In this document: one piece after another, positions 27,401 to 41,890 of the stretch
Position numbering within the stretch: the first letter of the stretch is position 1
Layout of the letters: every line of letters begins with the position of its first letter
Assembly: GCA_022578965.1 (NCBI GenBank)
Contig: MU400656.1
Coordinates: forward strand, 38,602-102,601
DNA length: 64,000 bases
Direction: 5' to 3'
Source: Xylaria sp. FL1777
Taxonomy: Eukaryota > Ascomycota > Sordariomycetes > Xylariales > Xylariaceae
Notes under the pieces: model-generated
Database searches by the model: none
The model's input: the letters and a program-made list of their open reading frames with translations, nothing else
What the model was told of the DNA's origin: nothing
Made by a program: the position numbers and the translations under genes

Positions 27401-30085
27401 ATAATACTTATTAAAGAAATAAAAACATACTAAAAATTATACTTTAAAACTGCTAAGCATAATATACTAAGTATAAAGCTAAAAGTTTAGCAGATAAACT
27501 AATAAAACTAGTTTTATAAATTTTAAGAAGATTTAAAAGCTATAACTTTAATATAATATTTTATAAACTTTAATAAAAGAACATTAAACCACTTTTTTAG
27601 ATTTTTAAGCAGCTAAAAAAGAATTAAAGTATAAACTATAATAAAAGTGCTAATTATGCATAATATTTTACTTTTTATAAGGCTAAAGCATTAGCTATTA
27701 TTAAGCTACTTACAATGTTCTAGTTTTAAATTAAATAAACATTTTTAACTAAGTTTAATTTATTATTAAGTGTTAAAATTGCTGCATATATTAATAAAGC
27801 TTTATAATAGTTTAGTTCATTAGTTATTAGCTTAATTAATTATTTTAAAAACATTTTACATAAATCTATAAAATTAGTTATATAGTGTTAAGCTATTTCT
27901 AAAAGTATAGTTAAGCAATAAATACTTATAAATATTATAATATAATTGTATAAAAAGTAACTAACTTAAAAGGTAAAAACTATAACTTAAAACAAAACTA
28001 ATAAAAGTAAACAAAAAAAAAATAGAAAAAAATAAAACAAAGCAATAATGCTTATGCTACTACTATTTAAAAAGCTTATATAAAGTAAGCAAATTAAACT
28101 ATCAGTAAAATTTATTACTATATAAAAATATGTTATAATAGCTTTTATAAGTTTATAAACTTTAGAACTTTTTTTTTACTAAAACTTATAGATTTAATAT
28201 TATATAATATATAATTAAGATTTAACTGCAAACATAATGCATAAATAGCGCGTGCTATTTTATAGTATTATTTTATTAAAAAATTAACTTTTAAACATTA
28301 AACTAAGCACTAATAATATATAGGTATATTAAAACAATAAAACAAAAAACATTAATTTTTTTCTTTTTTTTTTAGAAGATCTAATTATAAACGTTAAGCA
28401 TTATTAACATGTGCTATATTATGATTTTATACTTAGTAGCATATGCTATTTTATAGCTCTATTTTATTTAGTAGTACGTGCTATTTTGTAGTTCTATACT
28501 TAGCAATGCATGCTATTTTGTAGTTCTATTGTAATAATAAAACAAAAAGCGTTAAATTTTCTATTACTTACTTATTGTTTAAAAATAAATTAGCACTTTT
28601 TTATTGTTTTTTATTTTTTTAATTCAAAAGATCTAAAAGCTATAAAACTGCGCTATATTAAATGTAATTTATTAACTATGTTATCTTTAGGGATTTTAAG
28701 CATAAGATTAATATTAGCATATATTATTATAATACTAGAAATATATTTAGTAAATTCCAGGTTTAAAAAAACAATAAGTTAAAACTAGATTAATCCTAGT
28801 ATTTAAGTTAAAAAATCTGCATTAAAGGTTATAAATAGTTTTACTTTCCGAGCTTTTTTTATAATTAAAGTTAAGCTTTTAAAAGCTATAATAACAATTA
28901 AAACATAAAGAAAGTATAAAGTTTAATTAAATAGCTTTAAAGGTTATTTTGTTTATATATTATTAGCAATAAAATCATATAAAATGTTATACTTAATTAA
29001 GCAATAATTAATTAGTTATATAATTAACTATATTAATATAAATAATTTTATTTAGCTAGTATTTTAAAAAGTTTAAGTAAATAATTATTATTGTTTAAAT
29101 ATTATTAAGTAGTTATATATTTTATATTGAATACTTTAATAGTAAAGTTAAAAAAACATAAGTATTGCTTTATGTTTAAAAGAAGTCAAAGTATAGTTTT
29201 ATTAAGACTTGTTTATTTTTATGCATTTGTGCTTTGTATTACTATATAATACAAAGGGTTTTATAAAGCAATAAACAGCTAATGAATTATTTTGGATATA
29301 AAGGCATATAAAGCTATAAATTAAACTAGGTTTTTTAAAAAAATCCAAAACTATGCTAACAGATGCTTTTCTGTTTAAATCTAAACGTTGCTTACTTTCG
29401 GGTTTATTGCTTAAATACTAAAATTTTATAGCTTAACTATTTAAACATAATTTAAATAGCTATTGCATTTTTAAACCTAGTTTAGTGTTATATTATAGCT
29501 ATTTTAAATCAAAGTATTAGTATTATTAAACTTAGCGTATTTTTTATAAGTAACAAAAACTATAAAAATATTATATAAAAATAGTTTATATTATACTTAA
29601 TTTTTAATAAAAGTAATTAATATACAACTGTTTTTTTTTTTTATTATATAATATTAATTTAACTACTATTTATATAACTAGTATAATGCTTTGCTAAAAA
29701 ACTAGTTGCAATATTTTTGTTGTTTAAACTTTGGACTTTTTTTAGTTTAATAACTTATTGCAACATAATAATCTATAAACACCTTTATAACAGTTTACCT
29801 AAAATGTAAGTCTTTAATGCCTCTAAATTTGCTAATACATAAATTATTAATGTAAAAAAGCAAACTTTAAATACTTTTAATCTTATAGCGTAGCTTATTA
29901 GTCGTTTAATTTTTTAGAATTAATTAAACAAATCTGTTTTGTTTGCAAGTTTTAAACTATAAAAATAAATGCATTTTGTGCTATTTTTATTTTTTACAGC
30001 TAAAAGTTTTTTTTTGTTTAATTTATTAATAACGTTTAATATAACTTTGACTTTTTTATTATTAAACTTGCCTTTTTATTATTAT

Positions 30086-33000
30086 ATAATATCTTATTTT
30101 GCTCTAAAAAACAATATTAATTAAAGGAACTCTAAATCATTAGCAATTATTATGCTAAGTAAAACAGTATTAAAACCTAGTATGTTTAGTCTTAAAATAA
30201 TTCTTTTATAAAGTTTTATGTAATAACTATTTTATAGCACAACTTTTTATTAAAGTTGCTTATAAAAGAACTAAAGTTTTGTTTTAATATATAAACGCTA
30301 TAAAAAAAAAATACAAATATCGCAAACTACTTAGTACTAGTTTTAATTAGTATAAACCAGTTTAATTTAACTATTAAGCAAAGATTATTTAACGCACATA
30401 AAATACTATAAGTAATACTTATTTTTTTTTTAATTTTTGCGTTGTTTGCTAACAATATTTATATAATGATTTAATGCACTAAATTAACTAGGTTAGTAAT
30501 ACTAATTTAAACTAAAACAAGAATTTTGCAAAGGTTATTTAATGCTGCTTATATTTTTTACGTACTATAAAAACCAAAAAGCAGTTTATATAAATATGCT
30601 TATTTTACATTAGATTTATTAATGCTAAGCAAATACTAAAGTGTACTATAGCTAATTATTTTAATACAAGCTATTCTTATTAATATTTTAAAGAGCTATA
30701 TTGTTTTAGTTTTATAAAAAAACAATTAATTTCTTTGCATATTTCGTACGAATATATTATTAAGTTTTATGCTAAAAATTAAGAACAACTAGCGAATGCT
30801 TATTACTAATTAAAAAAACAAATTACAGTTTAAAAACAAAATGTTTTATATATTACTACTGCTTTGCTTTACGCAGTTTTTAGTTTGCGTAATATTATTT
30901 AAGTTTTTTAAATAAATACTATAAAGCTTAAACTACAAAATGCTAAAGATTTACTATATATACGTTATTAATAAGTTATAAATGCTTTAGCTTAGTTAAA
31001 AGTTAATAATTTATTATATGCGGATATTTTTATTAATAATGCAGCATTAGCTAGTTTTTTAGTTAACAATATACTACTATTATTAATAAATAAAATATGT
31101 ATTTTTGCTAAAAAAAATCCTAACATTACTTAAGCAAACTATATAACTAACTAAAACTTTATTTCTAGTATACTAATTAAGCAACTATAAAGCTTTTAAC
31201 ATATTTTTAGCACTAAGCAGCAATAGTAGCTTAACTTAATAAAACAGAATAATTTAATAAAGTTTAATATATTTATAGTATTTAATAAAAATAAAAATAT
31301 CTAAAGAACTAGTATTAATAAAAATGCTATTTTAAAAATTAAAAAAACTATATTAAGTATAGGTTTTTGTAGCGCTACTTTATTTAAAAGTAGTATTAAT
31401 ATTACTTATTTTATAGCAAAAACTGTTAATTTTGCTAAAGTTAATAGTATAAAGTATTTTAAAATATAGTAGTGCATTAGCTTTATTAACTGCTTTAATA
31501 AAGATTTTTACTTAAAGGCATTTTTGTATTTTTTTTTATATAAGAAAAAAAAGCACAAAAACGCTTTTGCTATTAAAAATAACGTTTATGCTTGCAATAC
31601 TAGCATTAGTTAAAACGTTTAAGTTTAGTGTTATTTTTTGTAACACAAAAGTTATTATATAGCAGATCTTTTTTTTTTATTTCTACTTATAAATAATAAG
31701 ATTTAAAATAATAGCACTTTTATTTTAAAAGCTTTAGTTAAATAAAATGTATAAGCTGCAGTTTAAAAAGCATGCTGCTTTTTAAGCCTAGCAGATTTAA
31801 ATGCTAAAAAGCGCTTTATTTGCTGTTATAAATATTATAGCAATTTATATATTAAAACTATACTAAGAAATGTCTAATTAATTAAGTATAAATAGCTTTA
31901 TTTTTACAAACAGAAAAATATTTTTAAAGGTTAATTATAGTTGCTAATTATTATGCATAGCTTACTTATAATTTAGTTTATTATTAATTCTAAGAATTAA
32001 AGCAGCTTTATAATTTTTAAAATAACGCTTTTTAAAAACCTAGTATAAGCTAAAGCATTAAATAAGTACTAAGTAAGCCTTAATAATAATTAATAAAGCC
32101 TTAAATTTGCTAAAACTATATATTAAGATTTTATAGCTATTATTTAGATGTTTTAAATATATATAAACACGTTTGTTAAAAACGTAGTAAAAGCTAAAGC
32201 ATTTAGTAAAGTTGCTATATATTATAATATAATAAAAAGCAATAGTTAAAAAAGCTTTTATTTGCATAAAATATTATAGCTAGCTAGCAATACTATAATA
32301 CATAAACTAACTAATAACTTAGCTACTAATAAGATCTTAGGCTTAAAAAAGCGCATTATTAGCTATATAAATTCTTTTTTTAACGAAGTGTGCTATGCTT
32401 ACTAAGTAATTAAAATTTAAAATATTAATAAAAAAAGTAGTGTTTAAATAACAATTTAGTTAATAATGTTAGCTATACTACTATTTGTATTAACGTTTTA
32501 AATATACTAAAGCATTTTTAATTTAACAAAACATTATTAATGTTATATATAAAACAGCAGCATGCTTTTTTAAATGCTTGCAACAATTGCTACGCTTATA
32601 TAAACACTTATTAAAAAAAACCACATAAAAAAACAGCTTGTTAATTTAGCTATCTTTAAACGTTAATAAAAGCAACACATATAACTAAAAATAGCTTTAT
32701 TAAAATTAAAAAGAACTATTTGCGTATTAGCAAAACTAATTTAATTATAGCATTAATATTTCGATGTAACTATAACTTTATATTTTTATAAAAATACCTT
32801 CGAATTTTTTTTATTATATACTATGTGCTAAATTATATAACAAAAGCGTTAATTAAACATTATAAACTTATAGTATTTACAAAGAAAATTCTAAATTAAA
32901 TAGCGTAATATTAACAAAAACAACTTTATAAAGAAAACATAAAAGAAATAAAAAGCAATTTTATTGTGCTATTTTTTATAATAAATAATAAAGCTAATAT

Positions 33001-36000
33001 AGTTTTTTGTAGGTTTGTAGCTTTGCTTTTTAATAAGCTAACAATTGCTTAAAAGCTTTTAGCTATTAAAGTTTGTGCTAATTTGCTTAAAATGCTAAAC
33101 TATTATTTATTTATAGAAAATTAAGCTATAATTAACTTTGATTACTTTTATACTTATACATTAAAGGTTTTCTTATAATGCATAATTAACTGCTTTAGTT
33201 TTAACGCTATTTAGCTACTATTAAACTTATTAAGTAAAAAAAGTTAAGTTTTTTTTTATATATAAGTTTATATATATAAAGAAACAATGCTTTAAGATAT
33301 ATGTTTATATAATTATGCAAGCAGCTTTTATTTTATAAAAAAACTAAAAAAGGAATTATTACTACATTATTTTCTGATAAATAAGAATACTTTTTTTTTT
33401 AGAAAAATAGTTTAAAAGCTTGTTAATAAAAAGCAGATTTTAGTTCTTAATAAATAACCTATTAATAGTATAAATACAAACGATTTAAATTAAAGCGCTA
33501 TATTAAAGCTTTTATTATTTGTTTTATAGCATTGTTTTAATACTTTAATTAAAATGCTTGCTTTTGAACTCTAGAATTATTATTGTGTTTAGTTAAATAA
33601 CAGGCTTTTATTTAAAGTCAAAAATTTAAATTAGCTAAAAAAGTTAAAAGAAAAAGCAGTAAAAAACGCTAAAGCATAAAAAGATTAATAAGCTAATTTA
33701 ATAAATAACAATAATTTATTATTTAATAACAATTAGCAACTAATAAACATAAAAGAAAACTAGCTAGAAAAATCTCTGTATTTTTTACGCTATAATTTTA
33801 ACCGGTTTAAATAATTACTTAAAAAAATAAATAGGCTACTTAGTATATTAAATAACCTTAAATAATTTATTTAGCAAGCAAACGTTAAAAACGTTAAAAA
33901 TGCACGTTTTAATATATTTACTAAAAATTAAACAAATATTTTTAACCGGATAAAAAATAGTAAAAATAGTAATAATGTTATACTAGCTAAATAAATTAGC
34001 GTTATATTAATGCAACTAGTGCAACTTAAATTAGCAATTTTAAAAAACTACATTAAAGAAAAAAATAAGTATATTGTTTTAAAAAAGCTAAATTGCATAT
34101 ATAACTATAAAAACTTAGTTAAAAGAAGTAAGTTTATAATATTAAGTTTTAAGTTTAACTAGAACTAATAGTATTTTTAAATATTAGCATTAAATAATTT
34201 TAAAAGCAATATTACTTTTGTTAGATATTTTCCTTTAATGAAATACTGCATTATTAGCTATATAATATATACAAAAAAAAGTTTAAATGTAAAACAAAGT
34301 AAGGCAGTTTTACTTGTGTGCTAAAAGCTTAACCTTAATGCTAACATAGTATGAAAAAATGTACTAAAACTACTTATTACTATTGGTTTTTTAAAAAAAT
34401 AAAGCAGCACTAAAAAATCTGTTGTTATTTAAGCTATATATAAGGTGTTTTTTTAGTTAAAAAAAAAAAATAAAATATTAATTATTGCTTTTACTAGAAA
34501 CGCAGCAGCAAGTATTAATAGTATTATAATATATTTAGCAATAAAGTTTAAGGTGCGCAATAAACAAACTTTTCGAAGTTTAATATTAAAAAATAAAAGT
34601 ACTATATAATTATAGCAAAATAAGCTTGTTTTTATTATTAATAAGATTAGTATAGTTTTAGCTAAACTTTTATTTTAAGTTAAAAAAGCTGTGCGTAAAA
34701 ACCATAATATAAAAAACAAAAAACAATTTAGTAGCTTTTTATATATTTTTATAGCTAGCAACTTTGCTTAGTTTTTTTTAATAAGTAGCATATTATTAGC
34801 TAAAGGTTTAACAAATTTAATAGCTTTTATATAAGCAATATATAGCTATACTTTAAGTAAGCACTTAATGCATAAAAAATGAAAAAAATGCTAATAATAA
34901 AACTTAAAAAGCAATAATTATAATTTTAGCAATTAATATACATAAAATATAAATAACAAATATAAAAGTTATACTACTTATAAAGCTATTAAAATTATAA
35001 GCAATAATAATAAAAAAGCAATAACTGCTTAAATTGCTTACGCTATTAAAAAAGCTAAAGGCTTAGCACTAATAAAAAACGTTGCAAAATTAGTTTGCTT
35101 AAAACAGCAAATAAAAGCATAAAGCAATATATAATTGCGTAGTTTTTTAGATTAATTCTGCTTTAAAACTTAAACTAAAAAAAACTAAAATATACTAAAT
35201 GCTTAAGCAATAAATAACTTTTTATTGCTTTATTTTAGGCCTATTAATAGATTTTAACTTATTATACATAATAATAAACTGCAGTATATTATTAACTTTA
35301 AAGCAGCATAGTTGTTTTTATAGTATAATAACTATGCTTTATTTTTATTTATTTTTTTATTAAAACACAAGCTAAGTATACTAACAATAAAATACTTTAC
35401 TAAGGTTTAAAAACACTTATATATACAAATAAATGCAGGTAATAAAAAAAAAAAAAAAAGTTTTTATAAAAACATAAGATTTAACTTAGCTATTTTAGCT
35501 TATAATTTATTTAATAAAAAAATGCTAATTATTATAATAACTAACATTTATTTTAGTTTAAATATAATAAACAAAAGTAAATTTTTAGTAAAAAGGTTTA
35601 TTTTGTTTTTTATAGCAATATATATTTGCTTAGTGCTAAGTATTTATTTTTACATAGAACTGCTTGCTTGTATTTTTGTTAAAAAAGTAAATAACAAAAC
35701 AATATATTATTTAGCTTTAAAAAGTAGTATTATATTACTGTTTTTTAGTTTTAAGAAATAAAAAGTAAAAGTACTAAAAGTTATTAAATTGCTTGTTATT
35801 TTTAGTTAAACAAGCATAGCTTATATAACTAGCTTAACTATAACTAAATATAAAGCCTAAAAAAAAACGTTCTTTAAAGTTGCTTTATATTTAAACAAAA
35901 TAGCAAATAGTAGCAAAAAAACTAACAATAAAAAAAAAAGCAGCAAAAGATTTTTATTTATATATGTTTAATTGTTAAGGTTTACTAATTTAAATAGCAT

Positions 36001-36320
36001 ACAGTTGCTTAGCAGTATAAAGCTAAATGTTTTTCTAAATATTTGCTTTTTTGTTAATTATTAAGCATTAATAAATAAGTTAAATAATATAAACATAAAA
36101 ACCGAATTAAAGAATAGATTTATTAATATAAAAGAAAAAAAGATATAAAATAATTAAAATCTTATAATATATTAACTATTTGCTAGATAATTTATATACT
36201 AAACAAAAAACTAATAGTTTTTAGCCTAAAAAATTAAGTTATAGTAACTATAAGCATTAAAATAATAAAGCTTTTAAAAGCATAAAATAGCATTATATTT
36301 AGTAGTAATATATTATATAT
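30086..36320. other. AT-rich degenerate DNA, no recognised gene
   Basis: No convincing open frame was seen. A 79-codon plus-strand frame at 35522-35761 is rich in Ile, Leu, Phe and Lys, as chance frames in such DNA are. Composition and stop density match the inverted-repeat arms. A few stretches keep more C and G, for example around 33790-33810 and 34255-34380, but show no family I can name. The beginning may continue the right arm of the giant palindrome beyond the window's reach. Confidence 0.6.
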
Positions 36321-36515
36321 ATTAGTTAAACTAATTAATTACTTGATTAATTAGTTGATTAATTAACCGAACCCTTTATACTAACATATTTTATTATATT
36401 ATAAATAAAGTTTGCTATATTTAAAACCTTTTAAAAAGTATATAAAATAGCTAAAGCTTTATACTTAATATTAAAATAAATTAATTAATTAATTAATTAA
36501 TTAATAATATGTTAA
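36320..36515. repeat. Imperfect inverted ATTAATTA repeats
   Basis: TTAATTAATTACTTGATTAA at about 36331-36350 and related units to 36368 are followed by about 110 bases. The pure TTAA/ATTA run then spans about 36479-36507. ACTAACATATT (near 36381) and AATATGTTAAC (near 36505) are inverted relatives. The result is a small fold-back of about 200 bases. It could be a short inverted-repeat element or simple-sequence coincidence. Confidence 0.45.
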
Positions 36516-36800
36516 CTACTAGAAATGCTTAGCTTAACTGTTTAATATGTTTAGTTTATTAACTAAGCTAGCGCTGCTTTAGCAACCTTTATATAAGGGC
36601 TGCTTTTATGCCGTATGTGCATTTATGTTTTCTTTTTGCTATTTTACTTTTTTACTTTTTACGAAAAAGGTAGGTTTTTTGTAATAGTTAGTATGTTTTT
36701 TAGCTTACTTACTGTTTTTTTAAACCTGTTAATGGCTAGTTATAGCATTAATAGCGTACTAATTAGCTAAATGAACAAATAGTGCTTATAAAACAAAAAA
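36516..36800. other. Moderately C/G-retaining stretch
   Basis: This stretch holds more C and G than its surroundings (for example GCTAGCGCTGCTTTAGC near 36567 and GCCGTATGTGCATTTATG near 36610). I see no open frame or RNA fold that I recognise. It may be less mutated because it was single-copy or short. No function is assigned. Confidence 0.4.
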
Positions 36801-39800
36801 AAAAAAGGAAAGTTGTTATATGTTTTTTAATGTTACTTTTTTTTTGATTTAAGGCATTTTTTAAGTCTTAAAGTAGCTAGCTTACAGCGCACTTTAAAAT
36901 TTATAAAAAGCTTACGCTTCTTTTAATATATATGCTTAATTAACTTTTTTATATATAGCTATATAAAATATATAAATAAGTAATAAAATAAATTGTAATA
37001 AGTAAAGTAATTATATAATATATTTAAGCATAGCTTAATTATAATATAGTTAAACAAAAAGTATACTTGTTTTTTTATAAACTTAGCAATAGATTTAAAA
37101 CATATAAAAAGAACAAACAGTAAAAATTATAAAAGTTTAGCATTAATTAAGCATGTTTTATTTAATTATTTTATTCTTTTAATACTAATTAATTTACTGT
37201 ACTAAAATGTGTATTATATGGTTTATTTAGTACATAAAAGTATTAAATTAATATTTATAGCTATGCTATTTTATTTTATGCTACTTTATTTTAGTAGTAA
37301 TAATAAAATTAGTGCTAAGAACTAAAAGGTATAATTATTTTATATCTAAAAAAAAAAAAAAAAAAAACGTAAAACGCTTATGATTTTTAGTAGCAACAAA
37401 AATATTAGTATTACTTAGGTTATTAATGTAGTAAATAATAGCTATGTATTTATAAATGCTAGCAGTAATAAAAGTAGTAGTACTACTTAAGTTATTAAAG
37501 CGAAAATTAAAAACTAAAAATATTATATTTTTAATAAGATTTATTTTTAAGCATTACTTTTTATTATAAGCATTATAACTAGTATAGCTTAATCTTTAGT
37601 ATATAATTATTAGCTGGAAAGTTAGTTTTGCTACTATTGTTTACTGTACTAATAATTAATTTTCTTTTAATAACATTATTAAGCTTTTTATTAAAGCTTT
37701 TTATTTTTTACTTCTAAAATGCCTTCTTTGCAAAATAATGGACTAAGTTTAATAAGCTTACCAAAAAGATTAATTTAAAACGTAAAAATAGCACATATAA
37801 AAAGTAATACTATATGCAATTATTACGTAATTACACATTTTATTTAAAAAGCATAATTGCAACAAAACTTGTTTTTTTTTCTTTATTAGCATTATTGCTA
37901 AATAATAACTAGTTTTATTTAACTTTTTGGATTTTTTTTAAATAAGCTTACAGTTATAAATATATCTTTAATTTTTAGTGCTTAAAACTTTTTTTCTATA
38001 CAAACAAATTGCTAAAGTAAAAAGAAAAGCTATAATAATATAAATATTTATTGTTAAAATCTGTAGAGTTAAAAAAAAAGTATAAATCTGTTTAGCATTG
38101 CACTTAAAACTTTTGTTTAATATTAATTTTAAAGTATAATACAACTTAAAATTTAAAAAGTTAGTAAATATTTAAAAAAAACCAGATTTAATTATATTAT
38201 TAATAATTTTACTACAGAGTTAATACTAAGCAACAAAAAGTTAAAAGTAAAAAAACAGTTAGCTATAATAGCTTTATATTAACTAAAAGCCTAAAGCTAT
38301 TAAAAAAAAGGAAAACAACTATTACGCTTTACTTTTGTAAAAAAATTAATTAATAAACTACTAGTTAAACTTTTATGCATTAATTTTTGCAGAAACAGAA
38401 AATTGTTTACGCATAGAGCTTAAAATCTAGCTGCTGCTTTAATTTAAGTTATAAGCTTAATACTACCTAAACAGTATTTTAAATGCTTAAAAAAACATAG
38501 CAAATTTTTTAGCTGCGTTATTTTTTGTTTAGCAAATTATTAATTTTAAATATAATATATATATACTAATTATTATTACAAAAGCAAGAAATTTTCTTGT
38601 TTATTTAAAGAATTTCGTATGTATTAGCTATTTGATTTATTATTTATACTATATAATACTTATTAATGAAGTAAAATTAATAAAGAATTAATTTTTTAAC
38701 GTTATAATTTTAATACTACTAGAATTTTTATTACTTTTTACGGACTAAAAACTAGTTTTATAAATACATAATAAAAAAGATTTATTTATGTTTACTATTG
38801 CTTATAAAAGCAAATATCTATAAAATAGCTATATTATAATTAAAAATAGCATTAAAACAACAAACGCTAATTATAACACTTAAAAACAAATAAAGTTATT
38901 TATTCTAAAAAAAGCTTATACTTAAGATGCTTTAAATAAAAACGTTTATAGCGTTAAACTAACTATTAAATATACTTAATACACTAGAAAAAAATGGCCC
39001 TTTTATAAGTGTTTTGCAAAACTGTTTTAAAATGCTATAAAGCAGCTTTATTTAAATATGCGTTTTAATAATGTAAAAACAAATAAAACTAATTATATAT
39101 TAAATAATATGTTATTATAGAAAATAAAACAAGTATTGCTTGCTATAAAAAACATTAATTCTATTATAAAAAAAATTAATTTTATTATTTTATAAAAATC
39201 TAAATGATTTCTTTACTTAAAAAAAATAGCTAACAATAATTACTAAATATTTTACTTTTATAACATATATGCTACTACAATTAAATTAATAAATAGCTAA
39301 AATAACTAATAAATTTAAAAAGAAAACAAATCTAAAATTAAAACTTAAATATTATAAGGTTTTTTATAATAACTTATAACTTATTTACTAACTTAAAAAA
39401 ACTAAACTTATACTAATTAATATTAGTTATATGTTATGAAATATTGTTATTTATTGCAGTTATAGCAAAAAACTTAGAAGTATGTATATAATATAATGAA
39501 CTACTTAAACTTAGGCTATTTTCTTATATTTTGTACTGCTAATAAAGCAGCTATTTTTAGCGTGCGTTATATACTTGCTTAAGTAAAAACAAGGTTTTTT
39601 TGCGTAGATTGTTCTGTTTATTTTTTGATTTAACTGATTAATTATGCTTATGTTTTAGTTATTGCTAATGTTTTTTTTACTTTATAATTACCTACTTTAT
39701 GAACTAAACATGAAAAGTATAGTAGCAGTTTATTTTAGCTAACAATAATAGGAAATGTTTTAATATATAGCAGCTAAAACATATGTTATTTAATAGTAGT

Positions 39801-41830
39801 AATAAATAGTTTAGTTTAGCAGTTCGCTATTTAATTAATATAAAACATAAGTTAACCGTAATATAATATATAGCTTTAGCAGTAAAGTTTTAATTATTAG
39901 TTAATTTAAGTACAATAATTGTATAACTATAAGCTTTAATAGTTTAACATAATATATATGTAATAAATTTATACTTATAAAAGTTGTTTTAGTGCTAAGC
40001 GTAATATAACGCTTTACTTAAGAACAAAGCTTTTAGTTTTGCATTATTAACCGGTTAACTGTTATTTAGCTCTAAATAACAAAACATAAAACGTAAAGAG
40101 TTAAGCGCTATATTTATTGCCTAAATATTAAATAAACTATAATAGTTATAAATAAATAGCTAGTTTGCTATAATGCTGATTTTATGTATTACTAATAGTT
40201 TTTAAAGGTTATTACTATTAAAAGGAAAATTGTTGCAAATCTTTAATAAATATGTAAGCTTAGCAAAATTTGTTAATTAAGTGTAAAAAAATAAAAACTA
40301 ACAGTATTATATAGCATATTATGCAGCTATAATTACAAAACCTTGAAGTACTTTAGCTAAACTACTACTAGTTATTAAATAGCAGCTAAAAGCAATAATT
40401 AGTATATTAATATAGTTTATATAAGTATTAATAACATATATAAGCTATTTTTTAAGTTAATAACTATTGCTAAAAAGCTTAAGGTAAATAAAAAAGCAAT
40501 ATAACATAGCAAATAAAATAATAATGTAACTAAATCTTTATTAACTAAAATAAGTTGTTTTTAAAAGATAAAAAACATAAAAATATAATCTAAAATAGTA
40601 TAGTTATAATAAAACTATATATAATTTTAATTTTTCTATAAAAAGCAATATATCTAATAATTAATAAATAAAAGTTTGTTATAATTAATAAAAGCAATAT
40701 GTAGTAGGGCAAAAAAATTTACCTTTATTTTATACACTTTATTATAAAAATATGTTATAAAAACATAAAACATTAAAACATTTTAGCAAAAATTAAACTA
40801 GTATAGCTATTAACTAAATAAAGGTATTATAGCGTAAGCATTTTTAATGCTAGTAGCATATAATATATGCTGCTTAAACTTAACAGAAAGTATAAAACAA
40901 AAGCGTATTAGTTCTTAAAAGAATTAAAATAAATGTATTAAAGGCATTTTTAATAATTAAAAAAAAAAAGGAGAAATGCTATATATATAAAAAACAAGTA
41001 GCTTTAATTGCTTGTTTTTTTAAAACAAAATCTAATAATATTTTTTAGTATTATTAATACCTAAAACGTAATAGCTATAAGTATTAATGCTAATATATAT
41101 AGCTTAAAAAGTATATATTTATAAAAGCCTTTAGTAGCTAAATATAGCTTAGTTATATAGCTAAGCATTAAAATATTACTGCAATGTTTCTGCTTTTATA
41201 GTGGACTTTTTACAAACTATATTACTAAAGATAGCTATATTTTAATTATTAACTTTAATTAATTCTGTTTTATTTAAATGCTAAATTTTTAATGTTTTAA
41301 TTAATTAGGTATATTTAAAAGTAGTTATAAAATAAGTATACTATATTTTTCCTTTATACTTAAAAGAAAAGTATAGTCTTTATAAGTTTTTTTGCTTTAT
41401 TTTAATACAGAAAAATACAAAAATTAGGGTATTTATAGGCTTTTATAAACATATTATGCAGTAAAACAACATAAAACAATATATTATTCTAAAAAAGAAA
41501 ATAACTAATAATGCTATAATAGCGCATTCTATAGTGTTATATTATATTTACTTAGCAATATATTTTAATTATAACATAAAAAACTAAAAGTTATATAGCA
41601 AGTTAAGCTAAAGCGTTAACTTTTTATTTTTACTTAGGTAGCCTTTTTAGTAAAATGTTAAGTTAACTAAGGCCTAAGATAGCTATTTAATATAGCATTA
41701 GCTAATTAATTCTAATTAACTAAATTTAACTACTTGTATTAAGAGCAATAATTTGCTACTTTATTACGGATGTAATTTGTATTAAGTTAAACATATTTAT
41801 TAATTAAAAAAAGTATAGATTAATAAGTTA
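36801..41830. other. AT-rich degenerate DNA, no recognised gene
   Basis: About 5 kb with dense stops in all frames and no repeat that I could pair elsewhere in the window. Short C/G-retaining runs occur near 40705 and 41195-41215 but suggest no family reliably. Probably dead transposon sequence, by context only. Confidence 0.55.
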
Positions 41831-41890
41831 ATAAATAAGTTAACTAGTTAACTAATTAGCTAGCTAACTAGCTAACTAGCTAATTAAGTG
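41831..41890. repeat. Short palindromic GCTAACTA tandem array
   Basis: Alternating TTAACTAG and GCTAACTA units build a run in which both strands read alike (GTTAACTAGTTAAC, then TAGCTAGCTA, then GCTAACTAGC). The similar motif AAGCTAACTAGCT also lies near the start of the ~300-base dispersed element at 43363 and 60795. Confidence 0.7.

Larger units (their letters stand above)
15098..30085 (-). repeat. Right arm of giant inverted repeat (RIP-degraded)
   Basis: This is the reverse complement of 1-14992. It carries mirrored versions of every landmark of the left arm in reverse order: the 16-base array at 15547-15690, the ATTA-type array at 16628-16744, the AT microsatellite at 18561-18630, the 39-base tandem near 21030-21150, direct repeats at 22191-22510 and 24095-24481, and the long homopolymer at 23618-23641. 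Differences from the left arm are transitions in every stretch aligned. No gene is recognisable. The end at 30085 is set only by the window's left edge, so the homology may continue further right against sequence that is not shown. Confidence 0.95.

Noticed and set aside
35522..35761. 79-codon frame with hydrophobic stretches
   Set aside because: Composition is as expected for chance frames, with no motif, no conserved partner in the window and no gene context.
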